The notes under the pieces are model-generated. The model saw nothing but the letters and a program-made list of their open reading frames with translations, searched no databases and had not been told where the DNA came from. From Pyrobaculum ferrireducens (GTDB taxonomy: Archaea; Thermoproteota; Thermoprotei; Thermoproteales; Thermoproteaceae), in contig NC_016645.1 in the NCBI RefSeq assembly GCF_000234805.1, positions 1,216,391-1,280,390 on the forward strand: DNA of 64,000 nt, written 5' to 3'. A program made the position numbers and the translations under genes. Shown here in pieces: positions 36,661-45,653 of the stretch (positions within the stretch are counted from its first letter, which is position 1; each line of letters starts with the position of its first letter).

Positions 36661-37458
36661 ATGCGCCTCGTCAAGAAGGAGTTTCCAGACGTAGGCGAGG
36701 TGGTGATAGGCACGGTGAAGAAAATTGCAGAACACGGCGCCTATGTATACCTCGACGAGTACGAGCTAGAAGCCTTCGCCCCTACCCAGGAGATTATCCA
36801 GTCCTGGTTCCACTCTATTAGGGACTATGTCAAGGAGGGCAACAAGACTGTGTTTAAGGTGATCAGCGTCAACCCCAAGATGAGGGTTGTCGAGGTGTCG
36901 CTGAAGCGCGTCCGCGTCGACGAGAAGGAGAAGAAGCTCCTCCTATACCGCCACCGGGTCAGGACGCTGAAGCTCTTGGAGATTGCCATGAAGAAGCTGG
37001 GCAAGACCCAGGAGGAGGCCCTTAAGACGATGTGGTACCTCGAGGAGCAGTTCGGCGACCCCTTCAAGGTGTTTGAGGAAGTCGTCAAGACGGGGCCCCA
37101 GGTGCTGGACGACTTGGAGCTCGACCCCAAGCTTAAGGAGGCCATTGTCGAGCTGGCGAGGCAGCAGATAGAGATACCCCCCACGAAGATTTCTGGAATA
37201 ATAAAGGCGGTGAGCGTCGAGGGAGACGGCGCCGAGAGGATAAAAGCCGCACTCGCCGAGCTAGCCAAGGCCATACAGGAGAAGTACCCGCAAATCTCGG
37301 CGAAGATATACGTGGTGGGGCCGCCCCGCTACAGAATCGACATCGTAGGACAGCAACCAAAACAGGTGGAGGCGGCGTTTACAGAAATCACAAATCTCCT
37401 ACAGACACTTCAAAAGAAGTACAAGGTGATAACCACCGTACAGCGCATCGAGCAATGA
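36661..37458 (+). CDS. eif2a: Translation initiation factor aIF2 alpha subunit
   Basis: The 265-residue protein has an S1/OB domain (about 10-85; 'GEVVIGTVKKIAEHGAYVYLDEY'), a helical domain (90-175) and an alpha/beta C-terminal domain that binds aIF2-gamma. Part of the ternary complex delivering Met-tRNAi. A TATA box (GATTTATAAC) lies 25 nt upstream, and the gene overlaps nop10 by ATGA, an arrangement conserved in archaea. Confidence 0.96.
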   Translation: MRLVKKEFPDVGEVVIGTVKKIAEHGAYVYLDEYELEAFAPTQEIIQSWFHSIRDYVKEGNKTVFKVISVNPKMRVVEVSLKRVRVDEKEKKLLLYRHRVRTLKLLEIAMKKLGKTQEEALKTMWYLEEQFGDPFKVFEEVVKTGPQVLDDLELDPKLKEAIVELARQQIEIPPTKISGIIKAVSVEGDGAERIKAALAELAKAIQEKYPQISAKIYVVGPPRYRIDIVGQQPKQVEAAFTEITNLLQTLQKKYKVITTVQRIEQ

Positions 37459-37673
37459 GGTCGTTGCTGAGGCGCTGCGCCAACTGCGGCGCCTACACCC
37501 TCTCCAAGGAGAGGTGCCCCCGGTGCGGAGGGCCCGTGAGGGTCCCCCACCCCCCTAAATACTCGCCAGAGGACAAGTATCAGAAGTATAGAATACTCCA
37601 GAAGCTGGCGACGGGGCAGCTCCCAGTGAGGGAGGACACCAGGGAAAAGATTTTGAAAGACCTCACGACGTGA
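37455..37673 (+). CDS. nop10: H/ACA RNP protein Nop10
   Basis: The 72-residue protein has an N-terminal zinc ribbon (CANCGAYTL, CPRCGGPV) and the helix 'PPKYSPEDKYQKYRILQKLATGQ' that binds Cbf5, diagnostic of Nop10. It works in rRNA pseudouridylation. Its stop overlaps the convergent end of aglB by a few bases. Confidence 0.93.
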   Translation: MRSLLRRCANCGAYTLSKERCPRCGGPVRVPHPPKYSPEDKYQKYRILQKLATGQLPVREDTREKILKDLTT

Positions 37674-40005
37674 CTTGATACACGACAACCCAGCCGTAGG
37701 GCTTAGATACGTACACAAGCCTCAGCGGCGCCGTGTGCGCCGTCACGAAGGGGATGTCTTCGGTCCTCCCGGTGAGTGGATCCACCACGACCTCCACACC
37801 TTTCTGAGTCCAGCCTTGTATGACGTAGGTAGCCACGCCCTGGAGCTTCTGCGGGACGTCCACTGGCAGATACACATTCCCGCCGGTTACTTTCAAAGCT
37901 CTGAAAGAGGTGAAGGTGTCGCCGCGCTCCACGCCCTCAAAAACCCAAGGCAGGTACTGGCTGGCGTTGCCGTAGATGGGGAACAGCCTCTCCTTCGAGA
38001 AGAGCATTGCGTAGAGCGTCCGGTTTAGATTTAGAGGCACGGGGAAGTAGTAGCCCCCAATTGTGAAGTAGGCGTATGAGCCAGGGGGCGGCCCTGGGTA
38101 CGACATAACTCTAGTATATATGAAGTCCTCGGCGCTCACGCCCGCGGGGACGCCGAGAACCGCCTCCGCCTCTTTCTTAACATTTTCAAGCGCGATGCGC
38201 GTCATCCAGTACGACTTCAGAAAGTCCCCACCGGCGGGGTTCTCGTGGATCAACACGGGCGCTTGGCCTATCTGCAGATTTATTGGGTAGATGGCAAATG
38301 GCATAATTGCGAGGATGTACTTGGTGCCGAATTCCCTGCTGAATATATTGGCGCCTATCTGCGGAGGCGCCATCATCCCGAGGCCGATCTTCCCAATCTG
38401 CGTGGCGTTTATAGTGGAGTTGTCCGCGAGGCTAGTCTTGTTCCCCACTACAGATATCCAGTAGCCGTAGTCCCACCACGAGGCCACCGGCTCGTAAGGC
38501 GGCAACCTCGTCTTTAGCCACATCAACGCGTCGAGAAAGTCGTCGCTGGGGTAGGGGGACGCCACTGCGGACATCACGATCTGGGTGGGTTGCGTCGCCA
38601 CGCTGGCGCCCGACACCAACACCATCACCATAGACACGACGGCGGCGAGGAGCATCAGCGGCCCCAGCCTCCTGCTATCTAGCAGCTTCACAACGCCAAG
38701 CGCCGCGGAGACCGTTGCCACCGGCGCCAGCAGGACTAGAAGACGGACCATCGTAGCAGCGGCGTATCCTGCCGTGGCTAGGTAAGTTAAGGCCAGCAGG
38801 CCGCCGGGGGTGAAGAGGTAGGGGACGGACACAATTATGAAGGGCAGTATTGGGCCGTATCTAATAAGTATTTGGTAGAACTGGGTTGTGCTGTGCTCCG
38901 CGACGCTGGCCACAATTGCCGATCTGCCGAAGGGCAGGAGTGTGGCTAGGAACTTGCCGCCGATCAGCCCCGCGGCTATTGCCCCCACGAAGACGCCTAT
39001 GCCCGCGAGGGTGACTGCGAGTATCAGCCAGATGTACCTCCTAAGGAGCTCCGTGGCGCGGGACACGCCGAGCCGCGTATCTAGGGCCCAGACAGCCGCC
39101 GCGGCGAGCAGGCCGAACGTGGGTAGTATGTTGAAGGCGCCGGTGAGGCTAGCTACGCCGTAGCGTGGGATCGTCGCCACGAGAAATGCGTAGACGACGT
39201 AGAACAGTAGGTAGGACAAGAAGAGGTTTCTCGTGCTGAAGGGTAGAGCCGGCGCCTGGGGCTGTGGTTGCTGCCTCTTTCGCCCCCTGGGTGCCTCCTC
39301 TCTCCTAGTGAAGGCTAGTTTAAGGAAGTAGTATGTCGGCAGAACCAGGGCGTAAAGGCCCGCCAGGTTCCAGATGTAGAAGTGGGCTCCCCAGGTCCAC
39401 GCGATGTACCCCAGCGCAACTCCGGCTAGGGCGCCCATCCACGGCCTTTTCAAGCCATCGATTAGGAAGGCGAGGCCTAGGGGTATGAGGAAGAGGCTTA
39501 TGGGCTCGTCGTCGAACCACGCGGCGACCCCCCTCTCGATGTAGGCCGGCATGAAGGCCACTAGGAGGGCCGTCACTAGCCCCACTCTGACGCCGCCGTT
39601 GGGGACGCCCAGCTCGCTCCCCACTCTGTACCCGAGGTAGAAGGCGGAGAAGACAGCCAGCGCGTTCATGATGGCGGGGGCGGCGATAACCGCGTGCCAC
39701 AGATCGACGCCGAAGGGCCTCAGGATTGAGTAGACGAAGAGGCCGTAGAAGGAGGTGCCGGGGAGGAGGACCTTCCCCCAGTCGATGCCGTAGGGGTACC
39801 AGAACTGGGTGAAGTGGGCCCCGGACCACCACCACCCCACTCCGTGTTCAAGAGTGTATCTGGCTAGGTAGTAGCGTATATACGGGTCAAACTCGTCCAG
39901 CCACCACCCCCAGAGGTACACCCTGTACATCCTCACGTAGAGAGCCATTGCGAATGTCGCAAGCAGAGCCGGTATGACCAGCAGTATCTTCTCTCTTCGA
40001 TCCAT
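37663..40005 (-). CDS. aglB: Oligosaccharyltransferase AglB (STT3)
   Basis: The 780-residue membrane enzyme transfers lipid-linked glycan to Asn of N-x-S/T sequons on exported proteins. The first loop has the catalytic acidic motif 'WWLDEFDPYIR' (Asp37/Asp40); about 13 transmembrane segments follow; the WWDYG motif lies near residue 510, with the soluble domain behind it. ATG 40005 is 25 nt after a TATA box (AGATATATAG); a longer start at 40095 is rejected. The many sequon-rich surface proteins at 48-63 kb are plausible substrates. Confidence 0.95.
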   Translation of the reverse strand: MDRREKILLVIPALLATFAMALYVRMYRVYLWGWWLDEFDPYIRYYLARYTLEHGVGWWWSGAHFTQFWYPYGIDWGKVLLPGTSFYGLFVYSILRPFGVDLWHAVIAAPAIMNALAVFSAFYLGYRVGSELGVPNGGVRVGLVTALLVAFMPAYIERGVAAWFDDEPISLFLIPLGLAFLIDGLKRPWMGALAGVALGYIAWTWGAHFYIWNLAGLYALVLPTYYFLKLAFTRREEAPRGRKRQQPQPQAPALPFSTRNLFLSYLLFYVVYAFLVATIPRYGVASLTGAFNILPTFGLLAAAAVWALDTRLGVSRATELLRRYIWLILAVTLAGIGVFVGAIAAGLIGGKFLATLLPFGRSAIVASVAEHSTTQFYQILIRYGPILPFIIVSVPYLFTPGGLLALTYLATAGYAAATMVRLLVLLAPVATVSAALGVVKLLDSRRLGPLMLLAAVVSMVMVLVSGASVATQPTQIVMSAVASPYPSDDFLDALMWLKTRLPPYEPVASWWDYGYWISVVGNKTSLADNSTINATQIGKIGLGMMAPPQIGANIFSREFGTKYILAIMPFAIYPINLQIGQAPVLIHENPAGGDFLKSYWMTRIALENVKKEAEAVLGVPAGVSAEDFIYTRVMSYPGPPPGSYAYFTIGGYYFPVPLNLNRTLYAMLFSKERLFPIYGNASQYLPWVFEGVERGDTFTSFRALKVTGGNVYLPVDVPQKLQGVATYVIQGWTQKGVEVVVDPLTGRTEDIPFVTAHTAPLRLVYVSKPYGWVVVYQVTS

Positions 40006-40057
40006 GAAGCGGCAGAGGGGGGCTCTATATATCTTTAACTCACTTACACAGGCGGCC

Positions 40058-40234
40058 CTACGCCCTCCTCCTAGCCCGCAGAAGCCCCACGGCAATTTTT
40101 ATAGGTCTCCTCTCAAGAGGAGACATGCACTTGGGGCATATGCCTCCCCACATCTTCAACACAGCCTCCACAGTCTTCGGCTCCTCGCCCCTGTAGAGGA
40201 CAAAGCCGCAAGAGTCGCACTTCACAACGTACAC
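40058..40234 (-). CDS. Small zinc-ribbon protein, 58 aa
   Basis: This short protein has two CxxC knuckles (KCDSCGFVLY near residue 6 and ICPKCMSPL near 32) and a basic C-terminal tail (LLRARRRA). GTG 40234 is about 26 nt after a TATA box (TTTTAATAA, 40258-40266, minus strand), supporting a leaderless gene. It resembles small archaeal Zn-ribbon proteins of unknown role and lies between aglB and a GC-rich spacer. Confidence 0.75.
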   Translation of the reverse strand: MYVVKCDSCGFVLYRGEEPKTVEAVLKMWGGICPKCMSPLERRPIKIAVGLLRARRRA

Positions 40235-40493
40235 CAACCCATACCCCGGCCCCGGTTATTAAAAGTTTGTGTATATTACCAGCATATAGATGCCCCCGCG
40301 CCACTGTCTCAAGGCGCCCCACGGAGCCCAGGCCGAAGCCGAGGCGCGCCCAGATAGCCGCCCGGAGGCGCCTCCGCCGCCCAGTCCCCCGCGCGAGGTT
40401 GCTGTCTTCAAATCGGGGGAGCGCCTAAACCATGCAGACGTCAGATGTCAATGGGGACAGACGCCTAAGGAGGACGGCGTTCCACAAGGAGAG
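40235..40493. other. GC-rich spacer with divergent promoter-like elements
   Basis: A minus-strand TATA box (40258-40266) serves the zinc-ribbon gene, and a plus-strand TATA-like GTATATTA (about 40270-40277) points right. About 200 nt of very GC-rich sequence with palindromes (for example CCGGAGGCGCCTCCG near 40363-40377) follow. It does not match tRNA, C/D sRNA or RNase P motifs that I can see. It could be a structured RNA. Confidence 0.35.
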
Positions 40494-41042
40494 TCAGGGG
40501 TGTTTGTTGCCGCATAGGGACGCCCTTACCCCGTCGTGGTAGGTGAAGGACAGGGCGTCTATCTCGTCTTCCTCCAGCTCTGGGTATTTGTCCCTTAGCC
40601 AACGCCTGGACCAGCTCGCCGAGAGCTCGTCGACGAGCCTCACCTCGCCGCAACCCAGGAGGGAAGTTGCCTTCTTCACGTCTACATACGGCGACGAGCC
40701 GATGTGGACCTCGACGCCGTCTATCCCCTTCAAGATCTTCTCCACGGCGCCCCAGTCCAGCACTGCGTGCAACAGGGGTGTCCCCCTCCACACGTAGGCC
40801 AGCCCGTTTTTAGAGGCGCCTAGGTCGACTCCCAGCTTCCCCCCGCCCAGCACCCGGGGTATGGAGGTGAAGAGCTCAGTGGCGACACACCGGTAGTCTC
40901 CGCAGTGCAGAACCACCTCCCCCCTCTCCCTGAACCCCGCGTCCACCACAGTGACGTCCCCCCTCTCAAACAAGCCTACTTCAAATGCAATTCTCCTAAC
41001 CACGTCGTAGATCCCCCTCCGCCCGATGTAGCCCAGCCTCAA
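40494..41042 (-). CDS. Conserved hypothetical protein, possible RNase H-like fold
   Basis: The middle of this 182-residue protein reads 'KLGVDLGASKNGLAYVWRGTPLLHAVLDWG', an acidic-strand motif like the first strands of RNase H/RuvC/YqgF folds, and acidic residues recur near the C-terminus (EEDEIDALSF). A nuclease role is possible but unproven. It starts at ATG 41042 and is divergent from the DHH gene. Confidence 0.6.
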   Translation of the reverse strand: MRLGYIGRRGIYDVVRRIAFEVGLFERGDVTVVDAGFRERGEVVLHCGDYRCVATELFTSIPRVLGGGKLGVDLGASKNGLAYVWRGTPLLHAVLDWGAVEKILKGIDGVEVHIGSSPYVDVKKATSLLGCGEVRLVDELSASWSRRWLRDKYPELEEDEIDALSFTYHDGVRASLCGNKHP

Positions 41043-41090
41043 CGTGTGTGGTAAAGTCTATAAATAAATAGTTGAAGACGCCACGTGAAG

Positions 41091-42038
41091 ATGCTGAGAG
41101 CTCTGCTGGCGAAGGCCGCGCGGCGCCCCCTGGCGCTGTGCGACGTAGGCGACGTCGACGGGCTGGCGTCGGCGGCGTTGTTCAAGAGGAGGTATCCAGA
41201 AGGCGTAGTGGTGCTGATGGCCCCAAGCGAAGTGAAGAAGTGGTGGGTCAAGGCCCTGACGTGGGACTTCGTCGCAGACCTGCCGTGCCCCGGCAGGGCC
41301 AGGGTGAGGGCCGACCACCACCTCACCAACAAGCCGTGCGCCGAGGTGGAGCACTACGACCCCGGCGCCCCCGCCGCGGCCCTCCTCGCCGCCAGGGCCC
41401 TCGGGCTCGACGGAGACGCGGTAGCCCGGGAGCTGGTCGAGGCCGCCGTGCAGACAGACACCGCCAACGTCACAGACAGGCGGGTGAGGTTGCTGGATCT
41501 CGCCGTGAGGTACGCGAGCGAGGCGGAGAAACACGCCGTAGTCGACATACTCGCCAAGAAGGGCCTCGCGGCTGTTGAGGAGGAGCCCTTGAAGAGCCTG
41601 GCGGAGAGAGGCCTCGAGAAGGACGACTTGATGCGCAGACTGGCGGAGGCGCTCCCCGGGGAGGAGAAGCTCTTCATATACTCGCCCAGGAGGCTCGGCA
41701 TCTCCTACCGCGCCTTGACAATAGAGCTGGAGAAGAAGGGGGCAAGGTTCGTCAACATACTGGTGAGGAGGGGGTGGAGGACCTACCGCCTGTACTGCGG
41801 CGCCCATAGAGACAGCGGATACAACTGCGCCGAGCTCGCCGCGAAGCTGGGAGGCGGCGGGCATAAATACGCCGCCGGGGCCGTGATAAAGGCCTCCATC
41901 TACGACCCGGCAAGGCCCATATACACACTAGCCGAGTTGGTGAAGCCGGAGGTGGTCTACGTCCTCGGGAGATGTGAAGGTTTAAAACTGCCTTGTAAAG
42001 AGGTGACGATGATGAGCAGAGGTTCACGTGAGGGGTGA
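41091..42038 (+). CDS. DHH-superfamily phosphoesterase
   Basis: The protein of about 315 residues has DHH-family metal motifs: 'LCDVGDVDGLASA' (DxDG, about 17-29), 'RADHHLTN' (DHH, about 74-81), an Asp motif 'QTDTANVTD', and the C-terminal DHHA1 substrate motif 'LGGGGHKYAAGA'. Relatives include RecJ, archaeal GAN and nanoRNase/cyclic-dinucleotide phosphodiesterases; the fold suggests ssDNA/oligonucleotide or nucleotide hydrolysis. ATG 41091 follows a TATA box (CTATAAATAA) by about 27 nt; GTG 41085 is also possible. Confidence 0.85.
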   Translation: MLRALLAKAARRPLALCDVGDVDGLASAALFKRRYPEGVVVLMAPSEVKKWWVKALTWDFVADLPCPGRARVRADHHLTNKPCAEVEHYDPGAPAAALLAARALGLDGDAVARELVEAAVQTDTANVTDRRVRLLDLAVRYASEAEKHAVVDILAKKGLAAVEEEPLKSLAERGLEKDDLMRRLAEALPGEEKLFIYSPRRLGISYRALTIELEKKGARFVNILVRRGWRTYRLYCGAHRDSGYNCAELAAKLGGGGHKYAAGAVIKASIYDPARPIYTLAELVKPEVVYVLGRCEGLKLPCKEVTMMSRGSREG

Positions 42039-42058
42039 GCGGCCTTCAGCGGCTCTGA
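42009..42058 (+). ncRNA. Candidate C/D box sRNA overlapping the DHH gene 3' end
   Basis: C box ATGATGA (42009-42015, perfect), 12-nt guide, D' variant GTGA (42028-42031), C' GTGAGCG (42035-42041), 13-nt guide, D box CTGA (42055-42058). It starts inside the last codons of the DHH gene and ends after its stop, a location known for Pyrobaculum C/D sRNAs. No separate promoter is seen. Confidence 0.4.
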
Positions 42059-42095
42059 AAGAGAAATCCATATATTACAGCCCTAAGTGTGGGAC

Positions 42096-43904
42096 GTGTG
42101 TGGCATATTTGGCGTAGTATTTGCAGAGAGGCCGGGGCGCCCCCTCGGCGAGATTCTGAGGAGGGGTCTCGAGAGGCTTGAGTACAGGGGGTACGACTCG
42201 GCTGGCGTCGCGGTGGTGGACAGGGGGCTTGTCGTGAGGAAAGACGCGGGGAAGGTGGCAGAGGTGGCGCGGCGCTACGGCTTCGACGCGTTGCAAGGCG
42301 TGGCGGGGCTGGCCCACACCAGGTGGGCGACTCACGGCAGGCCCGACCAGGTAAACGCCCACCCCCACGTAGACTGCGGCGGGGTGATAGCAGTCGTGCA
42401 CAACGGCATTATTGAAAACTATGCGGAGCTGAAGGAGGAGCTGGCTAAGAGGGGCCACGTCTTCCGCTCGGAGACGGATACGGAGGTCGTCGCCCACCTA
42501 GTGGAGGAGTACAAGAGACAGGGCCTCGACACCTTCTCAGCGTTTAGGAAGGCGGTATCTAGGATAAGGGGGGCCTACGCCATTGCGCTGATAGACGCGG
42601 AGAACCCCCAGGTGATATACTTCGCCAGGCACCTCTCGCCTCTTATCATCGGTGTGGGGGACGGCTTCAACATCGTGGCCAGCGACATCCCCACGGTCCT
42701 CGACCACACCAAGAGGATAATAGCCGTCCGCGACGGGGAGTACGGCTACATAACCCCCACCGAGGTGTATATAGAGGCCGACGGGGTGCCGCAGGACGCC
42801 GCGTCGCGGGTGGAGGAGATCCCGTGGAGCGCCGAGATGGCCACGAAGGGCGGCTACCCCCACTTCATGTTCAAGGAGATATACGAGCAGCCGGAGTCCC
42901 TCGCCTCGACCGCCGCCGGTCTAGAGCCGGCGCGGCTGGAGGCGGCGGCCAACGCCCTCCTGGCGGCTAGGAACGTCTACATAGTGGGGGCCGGCACCTC
43001 CTACCACGCCGGGCTCATCCTGGCCCACCTCCTCCCCCGCCTGAAGCTGACGCCTGTGCCCATCGTGGCGTCTGAATACGCCGCGTACGAGCCGCTTTTC
43101 GACAAAGACGACTTCGCCATCGCCGTGTCCCAGTCGGGGGAGACGATAGACACCATAAAGGCGGTGAGGGCTATGAGGGAGAGGGGGGTGAGGGTGGCGG
43201 CGGTTACCAACGTGGTTGGGAGTACCCTCTCTAGGGAAAGCGACTTGGTGATATACACGAGGGCGGGGCCTGAGATAGGTGTAGCGGCCACCAAGACCTT
43301 CACCACGCAGGTGCTGACCCTCTCCGCCCTGTACGTATCCGCCCTGAGGTTGCTGGGCTACGACGTGGCAGAACGCGAGAGGGAGCTGAAAGCCGCCCCC
43401 GATCTCGCCAGGCGGGTCGTGGAGAAGACCGCGGGCACCGCCAAGGATCTAGCCAGGAGGCTGAGGCAGAAGCCCAGTGCCTACTACCTAGGCCGGGGGG
43501 CCGCCCTGCCGGTGGCCATGGAGGGCGCCCTCAAGCTCAAGGAGGTGGCCTATATACACGCCGAGGCCTACCCCGCGGGCGAGTCCAAGCACGGCCCAAT
43601 CGCCCTAGTGGAGGAGGACTTCCCCGTGGTGTTCGTCTTCTCAGACCCAGCCACCCGGGAGAAGACACTGAGCAACGTCGCGGAGATGAAGGCGAGGGGC
43701 GCCTTCGCCATAGGCACAGTCCCCGCACGGAGCGACTACGCAAAGAAGCTGGACGTAGCCATAGAGGTGCCCGATGCCGGCGAGCTCACAGCCCCAATAG
43801 CCCACGTAATCCCCCTACAGATGCTCGCCTACTTCGCCGCCGTGGAGAGGGGCTACGACCCAGACAAGCCGAGAAACCTCGCCAAGACAGTAACAGTGGA
43901 GTGA
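42096..43904 (+). CDS. glmS: Glutamine-fructose-6-phosphate aminotransferase
   Basis: The enzyme of about 602 residues makes glucosamine-6-phosphate. The start GTG 42096 is followed directly by Cys (M-CGIFGVV), so Cys becomes the N-terminal nucleophile of the glutaminase domain (1-220); two SIS domains follow ('GAGTSYHAGL', 'AVSQSGETIDT' and 'GRGAALPVAMEGALKLKE', 'SKHGPIALVEE'). A TATA-like CCATATATTA lies about 26 nt upstream. An in-frame GTG at 42087 would bury the Cys and is rejected. The GlmU-like gene begins one base later. Confidence 0.95.
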   Translation: MCGIFGVVFAERPGRPLGEILRRGLERLEYRGYDSAGVAVVDRGLVVRKDAGKVAEVARRYGFDALQGVAGLAHTRWATHGRPDQVNAHPHVDCGGVIAVVHNGIIENYAELKEELAKRGHVFRSETDTEVVAHLVEEYKRQGLDTFSAFRKAVSRIRGAYAIALIDAENPQVIYFARHLSPLIIGVGDGFNIVASDIPTVLDHTKRIIAVRDGEYGYITPTEVYIEADGVPQDAASRVEEIPWSAEMATKGGYPHFMFKEIYEQPESLASTAAGLEPARLEAAANALLAARNVYIVGAGTSYHAGLILAHLLPRLKLTPVPIVASEYAAYEPLFDKDDFAIAVSQSGETIDTIKAVRAMRERGVRVAAVTNVVGSTLSRESDLVIYTRAGPEIGVAATKTFTTQVLTLSALYVSALRLLGYDVAERERELKAAPDLARRVVEKTAGTAKDLARRLRQKPSAYYLGRGAALPVAMEGALKLKEVAYIHAEAYPAGESKHGPIALVEEDFPVVFVFSDPATREKTLSNVAEMKARGAFAIGTVPARSDYAKKLDVAIEVPDAGELTAPIAHVIPLQMLAYFAAVERGYDPDKPRNLAKTVTVE

Positions 43905-43905
43905 C

Positions 43906-44997
43906 ATGAAAATCGCCCCAGTGGTCCTCGCGGGGGGGAAGCCAGGCGTCTTTGAAAAACTCACGGGGCCCCTCCCCAAGACCTACGTAAAGATAGGCGG
44001 GAGAAGGCTCTACCACTACGCCGCCGAGGCCCTGGCCTCTATCTTCGGCAAGGTGTACGTCGTCGCCCCGCACCCCGAGAAGCTCCCCTATACATACATC
44101 GAGGAGAGGGGCCAAGGCATCGAGCAGGCAATCGCCGCCGCGGAGTCCTACATAGGCGCCGAGAGCCACATACTCCTCGCCTACGGCGACGTCTACGTCG
44201 ACCCCGCGGCGTACAGAGCCCTGGTGGAGGGCGCAGCCTCGGCGGGGGCAGACGGCGCAGTGCTGGCGGTTCCGAGGAGGGCGACCAGGGGATACGGTGT
44301 CCTCGAGACGAGGCCCGGCGGGCTCCTGGCAAGGATAGGCGGCGAGGGCCAGTGGATATTCGGCGGCGCCGCCCTCCTCCCCCGCGCCTTGGCAAAAGCG
44401 GCGGCGCAACGCGGCCTCTACGAAGCAGTGAACGAAGCCGCCGGCTCCATGAAAATCGCCGTGGTGCCCTGGAGCGGCGTCTGGCAGGACGTAAACTACC
44501 CAGAAGATCTCGTACAGTTGCTCGAATACACAGCCCCCAGACACACCTACATAGCGAGAGGCGCCAAGGTGAGCCCCACAGCCGTCGTGGAGGGCCCCGT
44601 CGTCATAGAGGAGGGGGCCGAGATAGACCACTTCGCCGTGGTGAAAGGCCCCGCCTACATAGGCAGAGGAGCCTTCATAGGAGCCCACGCCCTAGTCCGC
44701 AACCACGCCGACGTGGAGGAGGGCGCCGTGGTGGGCAGTAGCTCAGAGGTAAGCCACAGCCTAATATGCGAAAAGGCCACCGTAGGAAGGGCCTCCTTCA
44801 TATCCTACAGCGTGGTGGGCCCCGACGCAGTCGTCGAGCCAAACGTAGTCACCATGTCAGTCCTGAGAGAAGGACGGGAGAGGCTAGAGCCAATAGAGGT
44901 AAGAGGCAGAACCTACTACAAACTCGGCGCCCTCATACCAAAAGCAAGCCGCGTCCAGTCAGGCACAGTCCTCCAGCCAGGCACAGGCTGGCACTAA
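43906..44997 (+). CDS. Bifunctional GlmU-like sugar-1-phosphate nucleotidylyltransferase/acetyltransferase
   Basis: The 363-residue protein has an N-terminal nucleotidyltransferase domain ('VVLAGGKPGVFEKLTGPLPKTYVKIGG', a diverged GxGxR-like motif; 'LLAYGDVYVD' metal Asp) and a C-terminal left-handed beta-helix of hexapeptide repeats (about 225-335). It probably completes UDP-GlcNAc synthesis after GlmS. The N-terminal loop lacks the usual G-x-G-T-R, so activity may be altered. It is one base from glmS, hence the same operon. Confidence 0.85.
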   Translation: MKIAPVVLAGGKPGVFEKLTGPLPKTYVKIGGRRLYHYAAEALASIFGKVYVVAPHPEKLPYTYIEERGQGIEQAIAAAESYIGAESHILLAYGDVYVDPAAYRALVEGAASAGADGAVLAVPRRATRGYGVLETRPGGLLARIGGEGQWIFGGAALLPRALAKAAAQRGLYEAVNEAAGSMKIAVVPWSGVWQDVNYPEDLVQLLEYTAPRHTYIARGAKVSPTAVVEGPVVIEEGAEIDHFAVVKGPAYIGRGAFIGAHALVRNHADVEEGAVVGSSSEVSHSLICEKATVGRASFISYSVVGPDAVVEPNVVTMSVLREGRERLEPIEVRGRTYYKLGALIPKASRVQSGTVLQPGTGWH

Positions 44998-45110
44998 ACC
45001 CAACAGCCCCCACCCACGGCGGCACTCCACCGCCGACCACGACAAGCCCCTCACACCTATTCAAAAAGACACGCAACTCAGACTCCACCTTCCACAGGAT
45101 ACAGAAAACA

Positions 45111-45178
45111 GCCGGGCGGTGATGACTGGCTCGGCCTCTGACCTCTGAAGATAGGGTGTTGAACTGAGCCCGCCCGGC
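45111..45178 (+). ncRNA. C/D box sRNA
   Basis: This is a near-perfect archaeal 2'-O-methylation guide: terminal stem GCCGGGCG/CGCCCGGC (8 bp), C box GTGATGA (45119-45125), 12-nt D' guide (45126-45137), D' CTGA (45138-45141), C' CTGAAGA (45145-45151), 12-nt D guide (45152-45163), D CTGA (45164-45167). Both guides have the standard length. Target nucleotides would pair five bases upstream of each D/D' box. It lies in a gene-free stretch. Confidence 0.85.
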
Positions 45179-45181
45179 CAT

Positions 45182-45526
45182 TCACACTATACACATCTAT
45201 TTATAAGTCTTACCGCTCAGCCCCCCACGGAGGCCAAGCCACCACCAGCACCAAACTCCAAGAACCCACGCAAATCGACCCCCAAACCCCCCATCGATGG
45301 AGGAAATCGACCGAGCCACCTACCGCCGATGCAAGCCCCCCTCAACTTTATACCGTCATAAAATCCAAGAGGGTAAGTGAACAGAACCCCTCGGCGGCGC
45401 CCCACGGCTAGGCGGATCCCCCCCCCACAGCAAACAGCGTCAAGAACACCACAGCAACCACACGGCGAAGCCACAAAACAGAAACTTGTAAACAACTAGA
45501 TCTCCACCTCAATGAAAGTAACTAAA
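45182..45526. other. Intergenic region with a nine-C tract
   Basis: I see no convincing gene. A minus-strand frame across 45217-45495 has Gly/Cys-rich, low-complexity translation and no promoter, so I do not call it. A run of nine C (45418-45426) is preceded by GGCGGAT; the same GGCGGAT plus poly-C occurs near 63907-63923. Confidence 0.5.
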
Positions 45527-45653
45527 TGGTGGGGCCGCCGGGATTTGAACCTTATCCCAAGCCCCCACGCGGGGGCTTGACGGGATCACCGGCGCACTGG
45601 CGAGCGGGGCTCGGCCCCAGGCCGGCATCCTAGCCAGGCTAGACTACGGCCCC
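45527..45653 (-). tRNA. tRNA-Pro(GGG) with two introns, one in the T arm
   Basis: The acceptor GGGGCCG/CGGCCCC, D arm GTCT/GGAT and encoded CCA are present. A 20-nt canonical intron (37/38) has a perfect bulge-helix-bulge (central helix CTGG/CCAG, bulges GGC and TGC) and fixes the loop as CTGGGGC, anticodon GGG. A second, 29-nt intron sits in the T stem between positions 51 and 52 (central helix ATCC/GGAT, bulges CGT and AAG, inner stem of 9 bp); splicing restores CCGGG-TTCAAAT-CCCGG. Lengths match exactly (75 + 49). Confidence 0.95.

Noticed and set aside
40290-40493. Considered as RNase P or SRP RNA
   Set aside because: I could not find the conserved core motifs of either RNA on either strand.
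45217-45495. Minus-strand Gly/Cys-rich frame
   Set aside because: Low complexity, crosses a nine-C tract, no promoter.
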